From positions 1-52,128 of the forward strand of contig CASGAQ010000008.1 of assembly GCA_949299535.1 (NCBI GenBank): a stretch of 52,128 bases of DNA, given 5' to 3'. Source of the DNA: an uncultured Eubacteriales bacterium (lineage in GTDB: Bacteria > Bacillota > Clostridia > Oscillospirales > CAG-272). The notes below the pieces were generated by a model, which was not told the DNA's origin, made no database searches, and saw nothing but the letters and a program-made list of their open reading frames with translations. A program made the translations under genes and the position numbers. Numbering within the stretch: position 1 is the stretch's first letter; each line of letters opens with the position of its first letter. This document shows, piece after piece, positions 18,253 to 26,901 of the stretch.

Positions 18253-19703
18253 ATATTTGCCTCCGTGCATGAGAGAACATATTTTTGCATATCATCTTTG
18301 GATATTTTGTCTGAATGAATGTCATGGGCGTTTTCAAGATTTGCAAGTGATGGAGGGATCGGCGCGCCGGTTATTGCATAAAGTCTTTTTATCATTTCAA
18401 ATTCGTTGTCGGAAACCGGTTCTCCGAGCGCTTTAAGAACACTGCCTGAGAATTTGTAAGGTGAGGCGGTGGAAAGAATAACAGTTTTGTTTTCTGAATG
18501 TATTTTTTCGCTCACATTCCATGCGACCGCTGTGTGAGTGTCCATAAGATAACCATGATTTTTATAAACGTTACCGATAGTTATAAGTGTTTCTTCGTCT
18601 CCGCAACAGCCTGCAGCGAATTTTTCGGTGAGAAGGGACAGTTCTTCCGCAGGAATCGTGTATTCTCCGTATTCTGCAAGTCGGGACATATATTTCTTTG
18701 TCGTTTCTGTTCCGTATGTAAGACTTATAAGTCTTTCAAGATTGCTGGAGATAAGAATATCCATTGACGGAGAACGTGTTATATGAAATTCTCTGCGCTT
18801 ATTATATCTGCCTGTTTCGAAAAATTCCGTAAGGACGTTATTTTTATTGGAAGCGCATATGAGTTTTCCTACGGGCAGTCCTATTTTGCCTGCAAAATAT
18901 CCTGCAAGTATATCGCCGAAGTTTCCGGTTGGAACGACGAAGTCGACCTTATCGCCGAGTTCTATCTCACCGGTCTTTAATAGGTCGCGGTAAGCCGTGA
19001 AGTAATATGCTATCTGAGGTATAAGGCGTCCTATATTTATAGAATTTGCACTTGAGAGAGATTTTCCCTTTGGCATCCGGCATTCTGCGAAAATCTTTTT
19101 GACTCCGCTCTGTGCGTCGTCAAAGTTGCCGTCGACAGATGAAACAAAAACATTCTTACCGGGGCACGAAGTCATTTGTTTTTCCTGTACGGCGCTTGTT
19201 CCGTGGGCAGGATAGAATACGATTATTTTTGTTCCGGGAACGTCGGAAAAGCCATGTGCCGCCGCGCTTCCGGTATCTCCGCTTGTCGCCGTAAGAATGA
19301 CTGTTTCCGTATTTATGCCGTTTTTCTTTTTAGCGGCAGTGATAAGGCGTGGAAGCACTGAGAGAGCGACGTCTTTAAAAGCGCACGTGGGACCATGATA
19401 AAGCTCTAAAACAAACTTGCTGCCGACTTTCGAGAGGGGCGCAAAGTCATCATTTTCAAAAGTTCCGTTGTATGCGGAGTTTATGATTTCATTTATTTCA
19501 TCGTTAGAAAAATCCGTGAAAAATTTTGAAAGTATTTCTGCGGATATTTCATTTGATTTCATGTTTGTAATATTTTCGAGTGAGACCTTTATATCGTCAA
19601 AACTTTCGGGAAGATAGAGTCCTCCGTCCGGCGCGATTCCTCGTAGAATTGCTTCTGAAGACGTGGAGGTGAGATTTTTATTGCGGGAACTGTAGTATAA
19701 CAT
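18249..19703 (-). CDS. thrC: threonine synthase
   Basis: 484 residues, a PLP enzyme converting O-phosphohomoserine to threonine. N-terminus YYSSRNKNLTSTSSEAILRG; the PLP lysine is in GPTCAFKDVALS (about residue 110), with phosphate-binding TATSGDTGSAAAHGF following. It belongs to the long, gamma-proteobacterial/clostridial class with the lid insert. The start at 19703 has AAAGGA at correct spacing; an ORF 24 codons longer reaches back into the promoter and is rejected. It is the first gene of the minus-strand operon. Confidence 0.93.
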   Translation of the reverse strand: MLYYSSRNKNLTSTSSEAILRGIAPDGGLYLPESFDDIKVSLENITNMKSNEISAEILSKFFTDFSNDEINEIINSAYNGTFENDDFAPLSKVGSKFVLELYHGPTCAFKDVALSVLPRLITAAKKKNGINTETVILTATSGDTGSAAAHGFSDVPGTKIIVFYPAHGTSAVQEKQMTSCPGKNVFVSSVDGNFDDAQSGVKKIFAECRMPKGKSLSSANSINIGRLIPQIAYYFTAYRDLLKTGEIELGDKVDFVVPTGNFGDILAGYFAGKIGLPVGKLICASNKNNVLTEFFETGRYNKRREFHITRSPSMDILISSNLERLISLTYGTETTKKYMSRLAEYGEYTIPAEELSLLTEKFAAGCCGDEETLITIGNVYKNHGYLMDTHTAVAWNVSEKIHSENKTVILSTASPYKFSGSVLKALGEPVSDNEFEMIKRLYAITGAPIPPSLANLENAHDIHSDKISKDDMQKYVLSCTEANI

Positions 19704-19747
19704 CTTAAAAAATCCTTTGAAAATAAAAAAATTTGCTGTTGTGGCTA

Positions 19748-19776
19748 TTGCTTTTTTCATGATATTATGATACACT
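19748..19776 (+). promoter_or_regulatory. promoter of hom
   Basis: TTGCTT (19748-19753), 17 nt, TACACT (19771-19776), with a leader of about 57 nt to hom. Its -10 shares two bases with the -10 of the opposite thrC promoter. Confidence 0.5.
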
Positions 19777-19795
19777 ATTCGCGTTAGAAATACAA
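19767..19795 (-). promoter_or_regulatory. promoter of thrC operon
   Basis: On the minus strand TTGTAT (19795-19790), 17 nt, TATCAT (19772-19767). It overlaps the hom promoter face to face, so the two polymerases should exclude each other. Confidence 0.55.
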
Positions 19796-19839
19796 GTGTT
19801 TATTTAAATAAAGACACAAAAGAAAGGCAAGAACGGTTA

Positions 19840-21003
19840 ATGAAATCTGCAATTTTGGGTTTTGGCGTTGTCGGCAGCGGCACTTATGAAGTACTTGCGC
19901 GGGGAACCTGCGATATAGAGGTCAAACGAATTCTCGATGTAAAAAACAATCCTCATGTTCAGGATAAGCTCACGTGTGATATAAATGACATAATAAACGA
20001 CGAGGAAATAAGCATAGTAGCCGAAACCATGGGCGGACTTCATCCTGCCTATGAATATGTTTGCGCTTGCATGAAAGCGGGAAAAAATGTTGTGACATCA
20101 AACAAGAAACTTGTAGCCGCTTATTATGAGGAGCTCATATCTCTTGCGAAAGAAAATAATGTGGTATTTCGCTTTTCGGCTTCTGCGGGAGGCGGCATTC
20201 CGTGGCTTTCAAATATCATACGCCGCGCGGCGACAGAAAAGATACTTAAAATACAAGGCATTATAAACGGCACTACAAATTATATTCTCGATTCCATGCA
20301 GACTCGCGGAATGGATTTTACGGACGCTCTTTCGGAAGCTCAAAGTCTGGGTTATGCCGAACGGGATCCTTCTTCGGATATTGACGGGGAAGATATCAAA
20401 TTTAAATGCGCTATTTCATCTTCATGCGCTTTCGGCGCGCATATTTGCGAAGCCGATATTCCCGTATTTTCTCTGCGCACGCTGAAATGCAGCGATATGG
20501 ATTATGCTGCCAAAATGGGTATGTGCATAAGATATATGACGTTTTCATCTGTAAATCCAGATGACTCGTTCGCGGCGTACGTCGAGCCGTCTTTCGTTTC
20601 TTCAGGAAGTCTTGAGTCATCTGTTCATCTGAACAATAATTTGGTGAGCCTTTTCGGCGAATATTCCGGAAGACTTGCTTTTTACGGTCAGGGTGCCGGC
20701 AAATATCCCACAGGTGCCTCTGTTGCTTCGGATATGATAGAAATATTGAAGACAAATAATTTTTCTCTTGTATGTGATCGCAGAGGAAAAGTTGACAATT
20801 CCGGAGAAATGCACAGGTACTTTATCAGAACCGAACGCAGTTTTTCCGAAATTGAAAAAATTGCGGAAACATATGAAGAGAAAAACGGTGTTTTTTATGC
20901 CGTTACACGCGAAATTTCTGTTTTCGATATGCATGGACTGGCCTCGAATATAAAAAAATGCGATGAAAATGCATTTTTTGCGGGTATTCATACGGAAGTT
21001 TGA
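19840..21003 (+). CDS. hom: homoserine dehydrogenase
   Basis: 387 residues. It reduces aspartate semialdehyde to homoserine. Nucleotide-binding loop ILGFGVVGSGTYEVL (residues 5-19), a VTSNKKLVAAY segment, GIINGTTNYILD (about 147) and the catalytic signature GYAERDPSSDIDGEDIKFK (about 178-196). Gram-positive Hom is usually about 430 residues with a C-terminal ACT domain. Here only about 70 residues follow the catalytic part (from MHRYFIRTE), enough for a shortened or degenerate ACT domain, so threonine feedback may be weak or different. The ribosome site is AAAGG. Confidence 0.93.
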   Translation: MKSAILGFGVVGSGTYEVLARGTCDIEVKRILDVKNNPHVQDKLTCDINDIINDEEISIVAETMGGLHPAYEYVCACMKAGKNVVTSNKKLVAAYYEELISLAKENNVVFRFSASAGGGIPWLSNIIRRAATEKILKIQGIINGTTNYILDSMQTRGMDFTDALSEAQSLGYAERDPSSDIDGEDIKFKCAISSSCAFGAHICEADIPVFSLRTLKCSDMDYAAKMGMCIRYMTFSSVNPDDSFAAYVEPSFVSSGSLESSVHLNNNLVSLFGEYSGRLAFYGQGAGKYPTGASVASDMIEILKTNNFSLVCDRRGKVDNSGEMHRYFIRTERSFSEIEKIAETYEEKNGVFYAVTREISVFDMHGLASNIKKCDENAFFAGIHTEV

Positions 21004-21012
21004 TAAAAACTA

Positions 21013-21041
21013 TTGCGCTTTCAATAAAAAAGTAGTATAAT
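21013..21041 (+). promoter_or_regulatory. promoter of asd
   Basis: TTGCGC (21013-21018), 17 nt, consensus TATAAT (21036-21041), with a leader of about 40 nt to asd. asd can therefore be transcribed independently of hom. Confidence 0.6.
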
Positions 21042-21087
21042 AAATAAAATATATTTTATAAAAGCTTTTTATTTTCAGGAGACAAAA

Positions 21088-22089
21088 ATGAAAAAATACA
21101 ATGTTGCCATACTCGGCGCTACCGGTGCCGTAGGTCGTGAAATGATCAAAGTTCTTGAGGAAAGAAATTTTCCCGTAAACGAACTTCGTCTTCTTGCAAG
21201 TGCGAGAAGCGTTGGCAAAAAGATAACTTTCTGCGGAAAAGAAATTGCAGTTGAAGAAGCTTGCGAAAATTCTTTTAAAGGGATGGATATTGTGCTCGGC
21301 GCTGCGTCGAATGATCTTGCCAAACAGATGGCTCCTCACATTAAAGCAGCAGGCGCTGTGTTTGTAGACAATTCCAGCGCTTTCCGCATGGATCCAAATG
21401 TTCCTCTCGTTGTACCGGAAATCAATCCGGAAGACGCTATGAAGCATAATGGTATTATTTCCAACCCAAACTGCTCTACCATAATAACTCTCGTTGCCAT
21501 CAATGCGATAAACGAAATTTCTCCCATCAAGAGCATTATCGCTTCCACATATCAGGCGGTAAGCGGTGCTGGCGCAGGCGGTTTTGCCGAGCTTAATGAG
21601 CAGACAAAGGCTATTGTTGAGGGCGGAGAGATAAAATCCGAAGTTTTCCCTTATCAGATAGCGCAGAACCTTATTCCTCAGATAGGCGGATTTACAGATA
21701 ACCTTTATACTACTGAAGAGATGAAAATGCAGAACGAAGGCAGAAAGATCCTTCATCTTCCTGATCTTAACGTAACGTGCACATGCGTACGCGTTCCCGT
21801 TTTGCGCTCTCACTCCATTTCTGCGGTGGTCGTTACCGAAAACAAAATTACTCCCGCAGAAGCTCAGGCCGCTATCGCAAAAGCGAAGGGCTGTAAACTT
21901 GTAGATGATCCTGTTGCAAAAGCATACCCCATGCCTCTTGATACAAGCGACCAGGATCTTGTATTCGTCGGTCGTGTAAGAGAAGACCTCACATCGGAAA
22001 ACGGCTTGGCTCTTTTCTGTTGCGGAGATCAGATCCGTAAGGGCGCTGCAACTAATGCCGTTCAGATCGCGGAACTTTTTGTAAAATAA
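21088..22089 (+). CDS. asd: aspartate-semialdehyde dehydrogenase
   Basis: 333 residues. It reduces aspartyl phosphate to the semialdehyde, the branch point to threonine, methionine, lysine and diaminopimelate. NADP-binding ILGATGAVGREM (residues 8-19), FVDNSSAFRM (about 92), catalytic Cys129 in SNPNCSTI, and QAVSGAGAGG (about 155) for substrate binding. Ribosome site CAGGAG. Together with hom, thrB and thrC it completes the route from aspartyl phosphate to threonine; aspartokinase is not in the window. Confidence 0.95.
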   Translation: MKKYNVAILGATGAVGREMIKVLEERNFPVNELRLLASARSVGKKITFCGKEIAVEEACENSFKGMDIVLGAASNDLAKQMAPHIKAAGAVFVDNSSAFRMDPNVPLVVPEINPEDAMKHNGIISNPNCSTIITLVAINAINEISPIKSIIASTYQAVSGAGAGGFAELNEQTKAIVEGGEIKSEVFPYQIAQNLIPQIGGFTDNLYTTEEMKMQNEGRKILHLPDLNVTCTCVRVPVLRSHSISAVVVTENKITPAEAQAAIAKAKGCKLVDDPVAKAYPMPLDTSDQDLVFVGRVREDLTSENGLALFCCGDQIRKGAATNAVQIAELFVK

Positions 22090-22103
22090 TTTATTTGGAA
22101 AAT

Positions 22104-22145
22104 TCACAAAGTCGTCCGCGATAAATGTGGCGGCTTTGTGTTTTT
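22104..22145 (+). terminator. Rho-independent terminator after asd
   Basis: CACAAAGTCGTC pairs with GGCGGCTTTGTG (two G-U pairs) and TTTTT follows, 15 nt after the asd stop. Confidence 0.75.
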
Positions 22146-22207
22146 ATATGACTCAAGCGTATTTATTAAATCAGAAAATTCTTTTTTATCTTTATAAGGA
22201 GGATCAT

Positions 22208-22753
22208 ATGAGCAATATTTGGCATGACATTCAAGAAGACAAAGTAAAACCGGAAGATTTCTGGGCTGTTGTTGAAATATCCAAAGGAAGCAAAAAGAAA
22301 TACGAACTTGATAAAATGACCGGAATGCTACGTTTAGACCGTATTCTTTATACTTCTACTCATTACCCTGCAAATTATGGCTTTATCCCCAGAACATATG
22401 CAAATGATAACGATCCGCTTGATGTTCTTATTTTGTCCAGCGAAGAAATAGATCCGTTGGTACTTGTCCGCTGTTATCCGATAGGTGTTATTCAAATGGT
22501 CGACGATTCTCATTTGGACGAAAAAATAATAGCCATTCCGTTTTCTGATCCTATGTATAACACATATAAAGACATTTCTGAGCTTCCGGCACATGTTTGG
22601 GAGGAAATGCGCCATTTCTTTACAGTGTATAAGGCGCTGGAAAATATGTCTACCGCAGTTCAGGAAGTTAAGGATCATTTTGAAGCGGAGAAAATAATAT
22701 CCGAAGCTATGAAAACATATAAAAAATATTTTTTATATAAAAAACCCGAATGA
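22208..22753 (+). CDS. ppa: inorganic pyrophosphatase, family I
   Basis: 181 residues. It hydrolyses PPi to phosphate in the cytoplasm. The family I pattern is visible: KKKYELDKMTG near the N-terminus, RILYTSTHYPANYGFIPRT (about 38-56), then the metal-binding NDNDPLDVLIL. The start ATG 22208 follows AAGGAGG; the frame is open 27 codons further upstream, but that part overlaps the asd terminator. A strong terminator follows, so it is a single-gene unit. Confidence 0.93.
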   Translation: MSNIWHDIQEDKVKPEDFWAVVEISKGSKKKYELDKMTGMLRLDRILYTSTHYPANYGFIPRTYANDNDPLDVLILSSEEIDPLVLVRCYPIGVIQMVDDSHLDEKIIAIPFSDPMYNTYKDISELPAHVWEEMRHFFTVYKALENMSTAVQEVKDHFEAEKIISEAMKTYKKYFLYKKPE

Positions 22754-22760
22754 TTATTAT

Positions 22761-22787
22761 AAAAAGCGCTCATATGAGCGCTTTTTT
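22761..22787 (+). terminator. Rho-independent terminator after ppa
   Basis: A perfect palindrome, AAAAAGCGCTCAT followed by ATGAGCGCTTTTTT, a few bases after the ppa stop. Confidence 0.9.
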
Positions 22788-22879
22788 GACGTATTAAAAA
22801 AACAATTTATCATAACTGTAGTTATCCGCCATGTTTTTTAGCAATATTTCACAATTTTATTTCAATTTTACTTTTAATG

Positions 22880-22908
22880 ATGACAAATATTATAAATGGT
22901 GTTATAAT
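22880..22908 (+). promoter_or_regulatory. promoter of the small alarmone synthetase gene
   Basis: ATGACA (22880-22885), 17 nt, consensus TATAAT (22903-22908). It sits inside the upstream-extended frame of the next gene and so fixes the start at 22963. Confidence 0.65.
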
Positions 22909-22962
22909 TATACTATGATTTTATATGTCAAAACGCATATTTCAGGAAAAGAAAGGGTAAAA

Positions 22963-23667
22963 ATGGAAAACAAAAAGAAAAATGATATTTTCGATGAGGA
23001 AGGCATGTTTGTTCAAAAGGAGTTTTCAGACGAATTTCTGGAAGGACTGATGTACCACACATATGATTTTGTCAAACTCATGACGTACTATAAATGCGCC
23101 ATGATGGAAATAGAAACTAAATTCAACGTCTTAAACGAAGAATTTTCGCTACAATATGACAGACAGCCTATAAGCACCATAAAGACCCGTCTTAAAAAGA
23201 ACTTCAGCATTTTCAAAAAAATGAATAAAAAACATTTGCCCATCACTATATATAACATGGAAAATTATCTTGACGATATCGCAGGCGTCAGGGTGGTATG
23301 TTCATTTGTGGACGATGTATATATGCTCGCCGAAGCTCTTCTTAAACAGGACGACGTGACACTTATCGAGAAAAAAGATTATATAGAGAATCCGAAAGAA
23401 AACGGATATCGCAGTTTACATCTTATCGTTTCGATTCCGATATTTCTCGCACATGAAAAGAGAATAATGAAAGTTGAGATACAGCTTCGCACTATCGCTA
23501 TGGATTTTTGGGCAAGTCTTGAACATCAGCTCAGATATAAAAAAGACATAAATTTTACTGATGAGATGAGCGCCGAACTTAACGCCTGTGCACAGGCAAG
23601 CGCCGACCTTGACATTAGAATGGCTAAACTGCGGAAGCAATGTATGCCGAAAGACATCGATATTTAA
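22963..23667 (+). CDS. small alarmone synthetase (RelA/SpoT-domain GTP pyrophosphokinase, RelQ/YjbM type)
   Basis: 234 residues, a single-domain (p)ppGpp synthetase that transfers pyrophosphate from ATP to GDP/GTP. Motifs: KTRLKKNFSIFKKM (nucleotide loop, about 65-80), DDIAGVRVVCSF (about 103), NPKENGYRSLHLIV (about 145) and VEIQLRTIAMDFWASLEHQL (about 172), the residues that bind GTP and carry the catalytic Glu. There is no hydrolase or TGS/ACT domain. ATG 22963 follows AAAGGG and the promoter above. The next gene, a cytidylate-kinase-like protein, follows 24 nt later and is likely co-transcribed. Confidence 0.9.
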   Translation: MENKKKNDIFDEEGMFVQKEFSDEFLEGLMYHTYDFVKLMTYYKCAMMEIETKFNVLNEEFSLQYDRQPISTIKTRLKKNFSIFKKMNKKHLPITIYNMENYLDDIAGVRVVCSFVDDVYMLAEALLKQDDVTLIEKKDYIENPKENGYRSLHLIVSIPIFLAHEKRIMKVEIQLRTIAMDFWASLEHQLRYKKDINFTDEMSAELNACAQASADLDIRMAKLRKQCMPKDIDI

Positions 23668-23691
23668 TTAAAGTTACAGGAGGTAGTTTGT

Positions 23692-24300
23692 ATGAAATGT
23701 AACTATATCACAATAGAAAGAGAATATGGTAGCGGCGGCACAAAGATCGCGCGCAAACTTGCAGAAGAATGCGGCATTGCTTGTTACGGCAGGGAGATTC
23801 TCGAAGAAGTTTCCAATGAGTACAATATCTCGACGGAAAGAATCGAAAAATATGAGGAAACAGTAACAAACAGCTTCCTGTATTCAATATTCATCATCAG
23901 CCGCGCGCAGTCGGGAGACCCGGATATGCTTGCAAATGAGGGACATATTTATGTCGCGGAACAACTCATGATAAAAAAACTTGCCGCCAGAGGTCCCGCC
24001 ATATTTTTAGGACACTGCGCCTCAGAAGCGCTTAAAGAGAAGAACGGTGTCATAAAAGTTTTTATTCGTGCTTCTGAAGAAGAAAAAAGAAAGCGCATTA
24101 AAGACGACTACGATATTCCCGAAAAGGACATAGAGCTTGTAAGAAAACGCTTCGACAAAAAACGCGCCAACTATTTCTATGCAAACACGGCAACCAAATG
24201 GGACGATTTTACAAACTATGATATTGTTTTGGACAGCACTATACTCGGTATAGAAGGCTGTGTATCTGTTCTTAAAGGACTTTTCCCCGACAAAAAATAA
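23692..24300 (+). CDS. cytidylate kinase-like family protein
   Basis: 202 residues of the family that clostridial genomes annotate as cytidylate kinase-like. The P-loop is atypical: ITIEREYGSGGTKIARKLAE (about 7-26), with GSGG-T instead of the usual GxGKS/T. FLGHCASEAL follows at about 103, an Arg-rich lid (EEEKRKRIKDDYDIP, about 125) and KRFDKKRANYFYAN. The true nucleotide substrate is unknown, since real Cmk is a different, longer protein. AGGAGG precedes the ATG. Its pairing with a (p)ppGpp synthetase suggests a nucleotide-pool role. Confidence 0.75.
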   Translation: MKCNYITIEREYGSGGTKIARKLAEECGIACYGREILEEVSNEYNISTERIEKYEETVTNSFLYSIFIISRAQSGDPDMLANEGHIYVAEQLMIKKLAARGPAIFLGHCASEALKEKNGVIKVFIRASEEEKRKRIKDDYDIPEKDIELVRKRFDKKRANYFYANTATKWDDFTNYDIVLDSTILGIEGCVSVLKGLFPDKK

Positions 24301-24301
24301 A

Positions 24302-24330
24302 TTGACAAAGAAATATGCTGATGATATAAT
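24302..24330 (+). promoter_or_regulatory. perfect consensus promoter of the GH78 gene
   Basis: TTGACA (24302-24307), 17 nt, TATAAT (24325-24330): no deviation from the SigA consensus. No operator palindrome is obvious nearby. Confidence 0.75.
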
Positions 24331-24366
24331 AAATAATATATTTTGTAAAACCGAAAGGAATTTTCA

Positions 24367-26631
24367 ATGAAAAATATTCAATGGATAAAAAGTCCTGTCG
24401 ATAAAGACGGAGCTGCATTTATTTTTGCCAAGACGTTTAATACAGTAAAAGAAGTTGAAAATGCTGTTGTCAGTATATCATCTGTCGGCGTATATAAAGC
24501 GGTACTCGGCGGACAAAAGATTGGAAATCAAATTCTTACCCCCGGATATACAAGCTATGACAAGAGAATACAGTTCAATACCTATGATATAACCGATAAA
24601 ATCAAGAATGAAAATAACCTTGAAATAACAGTTGCTCCGGGTTGGGCTGTTGGTCATCTCGGATATAAGAAAGATTGTAGAAATTTCTATTCCGACCATG
24701 TAATTGCAGTGGCAGAAATTGAAATAACTTATACGGACGGTACATGCGAACTTATAAATACTGACGGCACATGGAGCGTTTATACTTCTCCGGTGGTTTA
24801 TTCAGATATTTATATGGGAGAAACTTTTGACGCAACTTACGAACCCGAATTTTTGGGCACCGCTGTTTTGGATAATTTTAATACGACACTCATTCCTCAA
24901 GAGGGGGAGGATATAGTAGAACATGAACGTCTTGCTCCGGTTGAACTTATAATCACTCCCAAGGGAGAACGCGTCATAGATTTCGGACAGAATATGACGG
25001 GTTATGTAGAGTTCAATGTAAAAGGCAAAAAAGGAGAAAAGATCGTTACGACTTGCGCCGAGGTTCTTGACAAAGACGGCAATTTCTATAATGCTAACTA
25101 TCGTAACGCCAAAAATAAAATAACGTTTATTTTGGACGGTACGCAGAGAAGATATAAACCCGAGTTTTCTTTCCAAGGCTTCCGTTACATAAGATTAGAG
25201 GAATATCCCGATATGCCCATAAATCTTGACGATATCAGAGCTATTGTTGTTCATTCCGATATAGAACGCACAGGTTATTTTGAATGCGGTTATGAAAAAA
25301 TAAATCAGCTGTATCACAACATAATCTGGGGACAGAAGAGCAACTACCTCGATGTTCCGACAGACTGCCCGCAAAGAGATGAACGTCTGGGTTGGACGGG
25401 AGATACTCAGGTATTCTGCCGCACGGCAGCGCTGAATTTTAACGTTTCAAAGTTTTTTGAAAAATGGCTCGGAGATCTTCGCGTAGACCAAAGAGAAGAC
25501 GGCGCAATATTGGGAGTTTGTCCGGAATGGCACACTTATGAGAAAGGTGCGTTATACCAGACGAGAATTTCTGCGGCATGGGGAGATGCAGCAGTAATTG
25601 TTCCGTGGGAAATTTACCGTGCGTACGGAGATAAAAATTTTCTTGAAAAAAATTTTGAAATGATGAAAAAATGGGCGGATTTCATTCATGGCTCCGGTCC
25701 TGAAGAATTTTTGTGGATTCGTGCAGAAAATGAGTATCATTACGGCGACTGGCTCGGAATCGATATCGATGGCGGAAGCGATTCTTGTGAAGGGGCAACG
25801 TCAAAAAATCTTATCTCCTCTGTTTATTTTGCAAATGCTGTCGATATCGTTGTAAAAGCAGGGGAAGAACTTGGCAAGGATGTAAGTGAATATCGTGAAC
25901 TTTATAAAAAGATCTTTGCAAGATTCCATGAATATTTTGTAGAAAAAATAATTAAACTTATTTGCGATCCGGAACATGAATGTGAAGAAGAATTTCGCGG
26001 AAAAGTTCATCCCAATGTAACTCAAACATCGCTTTCATTGATACTCTACTTTAAACTTTATTTGCCTGAGGAAAAGGAAATAATCGCAAATAAGCTCGAA
26101 GAACTTATTCATGCATATGGTGATCGTATGACGACGGGCTTTGTGGGGACTCCGTATATTCTCCATGCTCTTACAAAAAGCGGCAAATCTGATGTTGCAT
26201 ATACGCTTCTTTTCCAGAATAAGAATCCCTCATGGCTTTATTCTGTCGAAAAAGGAGCAACTACAATGTGGGAGCATTGGAACGGTATAAAAGAGGACGG
26301 CAGTTTTTGGAGCGACAGTATGAACTCATTTAACCATTACGCATACGGTGCGGTAGGCGATTGGCTCTACGGTACCGTTGCCGGTATCTCAGTTTGCGAG
26401 AACGGCGCAGGCTATAAGAAGATAGTTTTGCAACCACACCCCGACAAGCGGCTCGGTTTTGTGAATTGCACCGTGGATACTGTTCGCGGCAAAGTTCAGA
26501 GCAACTGGTATTATAAATGCGACAAAGTTTATTTCGAGTTTACCGTACCACAGGGAACAGAGGCGAAAATAGTTCTTCCAAATGGCTATACAGAGACTGT
26601 TCGCGGCGGAAAATATATGTATATTGTTTAA
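24367..26631 (+). CDS. alpha-L-rhamnosidase, GH78 family
   Basis: 754 residues without signal peptide, so a cytoplasmic enzyme acting on imported rhamnosides. The N-terminal beta-domain carries the family pattern ILTPGYTSYDKRIQFNTYD (about 57-75). The linker IDFGQNMTGYVEF (about 203) and SFQGFRYIRLE (about 268) precede the (alpha/alpha)6 barrel. The general-acid motif is CPQRDERLGWTGD (about 334-346) and the base Glu lies in TTMWEHWNG (about 635). A C-terminal beta-sandwich ends the protein. The preferred linkage cannot be read from sequence. The ribosome site is AAAGGAA. It stands alone with its own promoter and terminator; no rhamnose transporter or catabolic gene is near. Confidence 0.88.
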   Translation: MKNIQWIKSPVDKDGAAFIFAKTFNTVKEVENAVVSISSVGVYKAVLGGQKIGNQILTPGYTSYDKRIQFNTYDITDKIKNENNLEITVAPGWAVGHLGYKKDCRNFYSDHVIAVAEIEITYTDGTCELINTDGTWSVYTSPVVYSDIYMGETFDATYEPEFLGTAVLDNFNTTLIPQEGEDIVEHERLAPVELIITPKGERVIDFGQNMTGYVEFNVKGKKGEKIVTTCAEVLDKDGNFYNANYRNAKNKITFILDGTQRRYKPEFSFQGFRYIRLEEYPDMPINLDDIRAIVVHSDIERTGYFECGYEKINQLYHNIIWGQKSNYLDVPTDCPQRDERLGWTGDTQVFCRTAALNFNVSKFFEKWLGDLRVDQREDGAILGVCPEWHTYEKGALYQTRISAAWGDAAVIVPWEIYRAYGDKNFLEKNFEMMKKWADFIHGSGPEEFLWIRAENEYHYGDWLGIDIDGGSDSCEGATSKNLISSVYFANAVDIVVKAGEELGKDVSEYRELYKKIFARFHEYFVEKIIKLICDPEHECEEEFRGKVHPNVTQTSLSLILYFKLYLPEEKEIIANKLEELIHAYGDRMTTGFVGTPYILHALTKSGKSDVAYTLLFQNKNPSWLYSVEKGATTMWEHWNGIKEDGSFWSDSMNSFNHYAYGAVGDWLYGTVAGISVCENGAGYKKIVLQPHPDKRLGFVNCTVDTVRGKVQSNWYYKCDKVYFEFTVPQGTEAKIVLPNGYTETVRGGKYMYIV

Positions 26632-26674
26632 AAACAAAGAGATTTGCGGCACATCGCAAATCTCTTTGTTTTTT
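26631..26674 (+). terminator. Rho-independent terminator after GH78
   Basis: An 18-bp perfect stem, AAAACAAAGAGATTTGCG with CGCAAATCTCTTTGTTTT, six-base loop, T-run following. Confidence 0.9.
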
Positions 26675-26770
26675 CGTGCAACATTATTTTGTTAATTTGC
26701 CGAATATAATTCACAAGTTTTACTGAAATATGTTCGTATCGTCAAAAGTTAAAAAATTCTTATAAAAATA

Positions 26771-26799
26771 TTGACATTTTATCTCTGAAATAATATAAT
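26771..26799 (+). promoter_or_regulatory. perfect consensus promoter of the feo operon
   Basis: TTGACA (26771-26776), 17 nt, TATAAT (26794-26799). So strong a promoter implies repression; the palindrome just downstream is the likely operator. Confidence 0.75.
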
Positions 26800-26807
26800 T
26801 ATAGTGC

Positions 26808-26847
26808 AGTTAGCATAGGCTAACTTTTATATAAAAGTTACTATGCT
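26808..26847 (+). promoter_or_regulatory. candidate DtxR-type iron operator and overlapping hairpin in the feo leader
   Basis: AGTTAGC-ATAG-GCTAACT (26808-26825) is a perfect dyad starting nine bases after the -10. It contains TAGGCTAAC, part of the DtxR/IdeR consensus. A second, longer dyad overlaps it: AGCATAG (26812-26818), gc, TAACTTTTAT/ATAAAAGTTA (26821-26840), CTATGCT (26841-26847). Only one of the two can form at a time in RNA. Assignment to a DtxR/MntR-family regulator is inference from sequence and position. Confidence 0.5.
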
Positions 26848-26901
26848 TAAAAGGATGATTAAAAAATTTAAAGGATATATAATTTAAAGAGGTGGTTAAA
26901 A

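Noticed and set aside
21010..22107. 365-codon open frame on the minus strand
   Set aside because: Antisense to asd, which shows all catalytic motifs; low-complexity Phe/Cys/Arg-rich product.
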